NCBI GenBank assembly: GCA_900547395.1 | Contig: URGP01000021.1 | Location: 1 to 44,022 of the forward strand | DNA: 44,022 nt | Origin: an uncultured Opitutales bacterium | GTDB lineage: Bacteria > Verrucomicrobiota > Verrucomicrobiia > Opitutales > Intestinicryptomonadaceae | Reading direction: 5' to 3' | Shown here: positions 40,201 to 44,022 of the stretch, piece by piece | How the letters are laid out: every line of letters begins with the position of its first letter | Numbering within the stretch: the first letter of the stretch is position 1 | Program-made: the position numbers and the translations under genes | The notes under the pieces: model-generated | What the model was told of the DNA's origin: nothing | The model's database searches: none | What the model saw: the letters and a program-made list of their open reading frames with translations, nothing else

Positions 40201-41780
40201 GAATTGTCCGTATATTCCCAGCGCGTGTACATAACCCTGCCGTCGTTCATAACAGTTGGCATCCAGTCGGCGTCCTGCTCGAAAGTAAGCTGGCGTATGG
40301 ATTTGTCAACCTGCTCGGGAGACCCCGCATTCGGATCCATAACATAGAGGTTCGCAACATAGTCGGAACCGCTCACGCACGGAACGCCGACATGGCACGC
40401 CGTGTAGCAGAATATGATTTTGCCGTTAGGCAGATAAGTCGCGTCATAGCTATCGACATTTTCGTGAATGCCGGGAGTCAGCATTTTTGCAACGGGCATC
40501 GCGCCTTTTTTGTCAAGCTCGATTTCGTAGAGCTGCCAGCGGTCTTTTTTGTCCAGACCCGAGAACATCAGCTTTTTTGCGTCCCAGTCGATTTCCATGT
40601 CGGTAATGGCAGGAGTTTCTTCCTTTGACGAATAAAGAAGTTCGGCTTCGTTCGGTTTTGTGATGTCAAACGACCAAATTTGGTCGTTCCAGGCATTGCG
40701 GTTTTTAAGAAGTGGATTTCCCTGCCAGTTTGACGGCAACCCCTCAAACGGAGTTCCCCAAGCGCGCTTTAAGAACACCCAATTCTTGAACTTTTTAAGC
40801 GCGGGATTTGCAAGCAAGGCTTCGTCGGCGAGCTTTTTAAACTCTTCAATCCTGCCCTTCTTTGAGAAGTTGCCCGCCATAAATTCTTCTTTTATCGCGT
40901 TGAATTCGGGTTCCCACTTATTTATTTCTTCAAGATATTTTTTCGGATACGCCTTATAAGTCTTGGAGATTTCCGAAACGGCGGCCTTCACATTTTTAAT
41001 GTCGTAACCCATTTCGCGCTCCGCCACGCAAGTCTTTACGGCTTCTTCAAAAATTTTAAGCCATTCCATCGAAGTCGGATCGACTTTCTTTTCGACCATT
41101 TCGTTGTAGCGTTTTTCAAATTTGCCTGCGGAAAAGAGAGATTCTTCTATGACTTTGCGCATCCTTTCTTCGGTATTTTTATAAAGGTCGGGATTTTCAA
41201 AAATCGCGGTTTTGTCGCCGTCAAGCGCACTCATGACATGCCCGTAGTTTTGCCAGAACTTTTCCCTTATTTTTCTGATGGGAGAGGCGTACGGATAAAA
41301 TATCTGCGTATAGCGGAAATTCCTCTCGAATTTCACGGTCTTCATTTCAAGGATGTTTTCGCCCTTTTGCAAGTCGAGGGTGAACACCTTTTCTTTTGTC
41401 TGGTTCCAGCCTTTGTTTTCGTCGAGCTTTTGCCCGTTCAAATAAAGCTCTGAATACATCGGAAGTGAAAGCGTTACCCCGACTTTCAAGGGCTTGACGC
41501 TTTTTATCACTCTTGTAAAAACGTATGTGCCGTCCTTTTGGCGAACCTGACGCCAAGAGCCGAAATCGACCTTCGATTTTTTTACGAACGCCTCCTGCTC
41601 CTTTCTGAACTTTTCAAACTTGGGATACAACGCTTTGTATGTTTCAACAAAGCTTCCCTTTTTTTCAAACATCTGCTCTGCCGCATTCTTTGCGTCATTG
41701 TCGCTTACCGACATCGCCGCAAAAGAAACAGCCGCGCAAAACGCCCCCATTAACATTGCTATTATCTTTTTCCTCATCAT
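37269..41780 (-). CDS. Secreted hydrazine-synthase-alpha-like di-heme cytochrome with FGE-like and jelly-roll domains
   Basis: This 1503-residue protein begins with a signal peptide (KKIIAMLMGAFCAAVSFA). Residues 60-380 hold a beta-sandwich-like segment (ELYLNGQKLDENKGW) and a helical region. About 385-720 is a TolB/WD-like beta-propeller (YLPNGKIIFCYTACH, MNDGRVMYTRW). About 740-1000 matches the middle region of hydrazine synthase alpha (GSWDVKRIHGTVPVEPDGSA, VPANRPIALQPLD) and carries two c-type heme motifs, C810VGCH814 and C860VGCH864. About 1045-1330 is a formylglycine-generating-enzyme-like fold (GSFVMGTNDWYFDEGPAR, DINGNVAEWALND, ARGGSWRDRS, VGFRVVI), without the Cys that FGE has after the GNVxEW block. 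About 1340-1503 is a galactose-binding-like jelly roll. AAAGGA lies six to nine bases before the paired ATGs. The neighbouring divergent gene encodes the matching beta/gamma-like partner. Reaction unknown. Confidence 0.88.
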   Translation of the reverse strand: MMRKKIIAMLMGAFCAAVSFAAMSVSDNDAKNAAEQMFEKKGSFVETYKALYPKFEKFRKEQEAFVKKSKVDFGSWRQVRQKDGTYVFTRVIKSVKPLKVGVTLSLPMYSELYLNGQKLDENKGWNQTKEKVFTLDLQKGENILEMKTVKFERNFRYTQIFYPYASPIRKIREKFWQNYGHVMSALDGDKTAIFENPDLYKNTEERMRKVIEESLFSAGKFEKRYNEMVEKKVDPTSMEWLKIFEEAVKTCVAEREMGYDIKNVKAAVSEISKTYKAYPKKYLEEINKWEPEFNAIKEEFMAGNFSKKGRIEEFKKLADEALLANPALKKFKNWVFLKRAWGTPFEGLPSNWQGNPLLKNRNAWNDQIWSFDITKPNEAELLYSSKEETPAITDMEIDWDAKKLMFSGLDKKDRWQLYEIELDKKGAMPVAKMLTPGIHENVDSYDATYLPNGKIIFCYTACHVGVPCVSGSDYVANLYVMDPNAGSPEQVDKSIRQLTFEQDADWMPTVMNDGRVMYTRWEYTDNSHYFSRILMRMNPDGTSQASYYGSTSFWPNSIFYSRQIPNSSTKFMSIVSGHHGTRRSGELHLFDTSKGTFEDEGRVHKFPTYGREYVAKTKDTLVDGVWPQMLHPYPINEGLAVVSARTPQQGWSIYLVDKFDNMTMLQRSGQGWSYFEPMPVAKRKKPSVIPSLVEKNLKANPKLDTGTLFLNDIYQGPGLAGVPRGTVKALRIFEYNYAYRNMGAHDVIGQEGSWDVKRIHGTVPVEPDGSAIFEVPANRPIALQPLDKDGNALALMRSWLTVMPGEVQSCVGCHEANYMTPISATAMAARKKPSKITPFRGPVRGYSFVRDVQPILDKYCVGCHDGTNKDRPVLTRGNPVWKHFTSAYMALHPFVRRSGPESTQNLLPPSEFKANTSELVQMLKKGHHGVELDDDAWSVLYTWIDLNVPFIGSWKEVRKEIPNNGDVERKKFLALYANRFDDPDVIDWDPGKQEFVAPKPEKKHPQKEVKAAGFPFDEDVAKRKVAAVKLPKELVADLGDGQTMRFSLIPAGSFVMGTNDWYFDEGPARAVKVDKPFYMATFETTNAQYKVFDKNHNSAYFDRHWKDHVNRGYPANLPEQSVVRVSWKKAMQFCKWMSEKYGLEVSLPTETQWEWAARAGSDGDFWFGNIGADFSAYENLSDFSSKKFAVMGIDPQPIRNPSPQMAFVPADLDFNDGQLVTANVGSYAPSPFNLYDINGNVAEWALNDYTKNIGGEKVEGMKVARGGSWRDRSKWARVTVRRAYPDWQGVYNVGFRVVINDPQKAAEVLEKAAPLPKKPLKFGSTEENDVDLSQYKSSNPNEMIINGGFDYPVRDGGNVSSGDMIAWKTNKGSFEVWNTGDHGSPKLNSQGKETGRQIELAEGGVAPFDVWQMFRVPEGYSKAKGKLTFEAWPRKRMDTTVTVFVNAKRVASKKLEGRDGVWTKNSLDIPNLSSGQTVKVLFRENGNESLGWHIDDVSFILSK

Positions 41781-42060
41781 AAAATCCTTTCAAATAAAAA
41801 TCCTCAAAAAGAAAATGCCCTTCTGTGCAATCTCTCACGGCAAACAGCCCTTTTTATCAGGTTTTGCATTTTATTATTTCCGAAAAATGATTGATTTCAA
41901 ACTTAAAATACGTTTTATATTTTAAATATTATTCTAAAAGTCAAATCTTTTTTGCTTGAAAATCCAAAAGTTTTTTGAATAAATCGTAAATTAAATATAC
42001 CGAATTTTTTAAATATAGGGGATTTGTAAAAATACGGTGCGGGAACAGAAAAGAAACATT
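41781..42060. promoter_or_regulatory. Divergent control region of the two di-heme cytochrome genes
   Basis: This 280-bp AT-rich gap separates the two genes. A ribosome site AAAGGA (minus strand, 41792-41787) serves the 1503-aa gene. A TTGAAT (41976-41981) and a TATACC (41997-42002) point toward the 607-aa gene, but their 15-bp spacing is short. No sigma-54 -24/-12 box was seen. Confidence 0.4.
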
Positions 42061-43884
42061 ATGAGGAAACTTGTTTTTATATGCGTTGTATTCTTTGCCT
42101 TTGCGGCATTCGCGGAAAGAGAAAACAGATACTTCGGAGACATAATAGATTATGGAGCTGAATATTTGAGCCCTGAATACATATCTGCAGCCCCCGACAA
42201 CACAATCGCCGTGGGATGCAAAACGGGAGACGCCGTGGTTTTCGTAAAAGAAGACAAAGTAGCGGGCAAAGTGCCTCTCGGCGGCAGGGTTTCGGGTGTA
42301 TGTTTTGCAGGAAGTGAAATTTTGTACGCGACTGTTCTCGGGGAAAACGGCAAACTCGTTAAAATAGACGCAAAGAATTTAAAAGTTTTAAATTCTTGGA
42401 ACGTAGGGCATTTCCCGACCGCGCCAACGGTTTCAAAAGACGGGAAATTTGTTTATGTGGCAAACCAGTTCACAAATGAAATCCGCAAAATAAATTCATC
42501 TACGGGAGAGCTTGCGGCAAAAGGCATGGCGGTTCACGAACCATTTGCAATGAAGCTTTCCCCCGACAACAAAGAGCTTGTCATCGCAAACCATCTTCCA
42601 GAACCCAAGGGCGGTTTGTACGAAGAAAACATCGCCTGTGCCGTCACGATTTTAGACGCGCAAAATTTAAAAACTCTTGCAAAAATCGAGCTTCCGAACG
42701 GCGCAATCAACTGCAAAGACATCGCCATTTCAAAAGACGGGAACACCGCATACGCAACTTACGTTCTCGCCCGATTTAACGTGCCGACAACCCAGCTTGA
42801 CAGAGGATGGGTAAACACCAACGCCGTGGCAATCATCGACTTGAAAAACCGTGTGCGCAAGACGAGCTTCCTCTTGGACGAAAATACGCTCGGGGCGGCA
42901 AACCCATGGGGCATAGCGATTTCAGACGATGAAAAAACCCTTGCAGTTGCAAGCGCAGGCACCCATGAAGTCAGCATGATTGACCTCGAAGCCCTGCATG
43001 AGCGCATAAACGCACCGAGAGCCCCCAAAGCTCCCGCGATAGAAGACGACTTAAATTTCCTTTCGGAAATACGCACCCGCGTTGACTTGGAAGGACTGGG
43101 CGTGCGCAACATAGCATGGGTCGGCAACAAGCTTTACGCCGCAGAATATTATTCGGACGACCTCGCAAGCATAGACGCCGACATGGACTACGAAGTCGAG
43201 CATATCGACATAGGCGGGAATTCCGAAATGACAAAATCGCGCATGGGCGACCTCTTCTTCAACGACGCACGGATGTGTTTTCAGCAGTGGCTTTCGTGCG
43301 CGACTTGCCACCCCGCAACCCGCTCCGACAATCTGAACTGGGATTTGGTAAACGACGGCATATGCAATCCCAAGCAGTCAAAATCAATGCTTTTTGCCCA
43401 CTTCACTCCGCCAACAATGATTACGGGAGTCCGCAAAGACGCCGAAACCTGCGTGCGCGCGGGGCTGATATACATACAATTTGTCGAAAGAAGCGAAGAG
43501 GACGCGCAATGCGTCGATGAATTTATGAAACGCCTGCTACCCGTGCCAAGCCCCCATGCCCCGCAAGGCGAGCTTTCCGAACAGGCATTAGACGGTCAAA
43601 TTCTATTTGAAACTGCGGGATGCTCAAAATGCCACAAGGGCGAATACTTTACCGATATGAAATTCCACGACTTAAAAACCGCAGAAGGCCCCGATGTCGG
43701 CAAAAAGTTCGATACACCGACTCTGCGCGAAGTCTGGCGTTCAGCACCCTACCTCTATGACGGAAGGGCCAAATCAATATTTGACATGCTTAAAAATTTC
43801 AACAAAAACGGACTTCACGGCAATACAAAAGACCTTTCGGACGAAGAGCTAAAAGCGCTTGAAGCCTACGTTTTAACGCTGTAA
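42061..43884 (+). CDS. Secreted beta-propeller/di-heme cytochrome c fusion (hydrazine synthase beta-gamma-like, MauG/CCP type)
   Basis: From the ATG at 42061 the product has 607 residues with a signal peptide (MRKLVFICVVFFAFAAFA). Residues about 35-385 form a seven-bladed YVTN-type beta-propeller (VSKDGKFVYVANQFTNEIRK, SPDNKELVIANH, ISDDEKTLAVASAGTHEVSM). Residues about 390-607 are a di-heme cytochrome of the MauG/cytochrome c peroxidase type: GDLFFNDARM, heme motif C413ATCH417, a middle segment PPTMITGVRKDAE, heme motif C521SKCH525, and the family ending FDTPTLREVWRSAPYLYDGR with LSDEELKALEAYVLTL. Hydrazine synthase beta (propeller) and gamma (di-heme) have just these folds and are fused in some anammox bacteria. 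A GTG at 42037 would extend the start by eight residues and spoil the signal peptide. It should be periplasmic and need cytochrome c maturation. Confidence 0.9.
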   Translation: MRKLVFICVVFFAFAAFAERENRYFGDIIDYGAEYLSPEYISAAPDNTIAVGCKTGDAVVFVKEDKVAGKVPLGGRVSGVCFAGSEILYATVLGENGKLVKIDAKNLKVLNSWNVGHFPTAPTVSKDGKFVYVANQFTNEIRKINSSTGELAAKGMAVHEPFAMKLSPDNKELVIANHLPEPKGGLYEENIACAVTILDAQNLKTLAKIELPNGAINCKDIAISKDGNTAYATYVLARFNVPTTQLDRGWVNTNAVAIIDLKNRVRKTSFLLDENTLGAANPWGIAISDDEKTLAVASAGTHEVSMIDLEALHERINAPRAPKAPAIEDDLNFLSEIRTRVDLEGLGVRNIAWVGNKLYAAEYYSDDLASIDADMDYEVEHIDIGGNSEMTKSRMGDLFFNDARMCFQQWLSCATCHPATRSDNLNWDLVNDGICNPKQSKSMLFAHFTPPTMITGVRKDAETCVRAGLIYIQFVERSEEDAQCVDEFMKRLLPVPSPHAPQGELSEQALDGQILFETAGCSKCHKGEYFTDMKFHDLKTAEGPDVGKKFDTPTLREVWRSAPYLYDGRAKSIFDMLKNFNKNGLHGNTKDLSDEELKALEAYVLTL

Positions 43885-43970
43885 GTATTGAAGTTAAGCC
43901 TTCTTAGAGTTTATCTTTCAGTCCTTTCCCCAAAAAAGTATATTTATTCAAAAAAAGACGACGCCATTTT

Positions 43971-44022
43971 TGAACTGTACCCCAAAATTCGGACAATAAA
44001 AAAAGCTGTGATAGGAGATTGC
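43971..44022 (+). mobile_element. Left end of a probable IS3-family insertion sequence, running off the window
   Basis: The sequence from 43971 (TGAACTGTACCCCAAAATTC then GGACA) closely resembles the terminal inverted repeats of IS3-group elements, which start TGA/TGT, have a run of C before AAAA, and end GGACA. It is followed by ATAGGAGATTGC, where AGGAG would be the ribosome site of an orfA starting beyond the window edge. No target duplication can be checked. The 86 bases between the cytochrome stop and this point hold nothing recognisable. Confidence 0.5.

Noticed and set aside
37269..43884. Reading the locus as evidence of anammox metabolism
   Set aside because: Only distant hydrazine-synthase-like architecture is present. 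No hydrazine dehydrogenase, nitrite reductase or ladderane genes are visible, and the setting is that of a fermentative anaerobe.

Overview
The window most resembles a gut-type Verrucomicrobiota of the Opitutae/Opitutales sort. This is inferred from composition and families, not from a marker search. Four secreted proteins end in PEP-CTERM sorting tails; two have an almost identical PEPSTYAAIFGA tail followed by YRRRK, and three have repeat-rich beta-helix passengers. A single-subunit pyruvate:ferredoxin oxidoreductase, an FNT-family anion channel, RpoN, a sialate O-acetylesterase and a secreted acyl esterase fit an anaerobic, glycan-using life. Shine-Dalgarno sequences are patchy, and two genes have promoters placed so that the mRNA would be leaderless.

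Layout. 1-1.2 kb: a frameshifted, decayed gene overlapped at its 3' end by a small antisense ribbon-helix-helix-like gene. 1.4-4.1 kb: a U32 (TrhP/RlhA-like) protein divergent from rpoN. 4.1-7.6 kb: two PEP-CTERM beta-helix proteins in tandem. 7.8-11.0 kb: the tig-clpP-clpX proteostasis operon. 11.2-11.7 kb: tRNA-Leu(CAA), then about 300 bp without a gene that ends in a strong terminator. 11.7-16.3 kb: a secreted alpha/beta-hydrolase and pyruvate:ferredoxin oxidoreductase. 16.6-18.3 kb: a third PEP-CTERM protein. 18.5-21.7 kb: trpS, a membrane-anchored coiled-coil protein and hisF. 21.7-22.9 kb: FNT channel and Tpx. 23.2-29.7 kb: a complete RND efflux operon (repressor, adaptor, pump, outer-membrane factor) whose TetR repressor has an in-frame TGA inside its helix-turn-helix. 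29.8 kb: tRNA-Gln(CTG) with an inverted copy of its T-arm downstream. 30-32.4 kb: a small membrane protein, a lipoprotein and SufS. 32.4-34.1 kb: a PEP-CTERM subtilase. 34.2-36.8 kb: an IclR regulator divergent from a sialate O-acetylesterase, with a palindrome between them.

37.3-43.9 kb holds the most unusual locus: two large secreted multi-domain c-type cytochromes transcribed away from each other. One (1503 aa) has a beta-propeller, a hydrazine-synthase-alpha-like di-heme region, a formylglycine-generating-enzyme-like fold without the expected cysteine, and a C-terminal jelly roll. The other (607 aa) fuses a beta-propeller to a di-heme MauG/cytochrome-c-peroxidase-like module, which is the arrangement of hydrazine synthase beta and gamma. 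Together they look like a divergent, uncharacterised relative of the hydrazine synthase complex in a non-anammox bacterium. The window closes with what looks like the left end of an IS3-family element.
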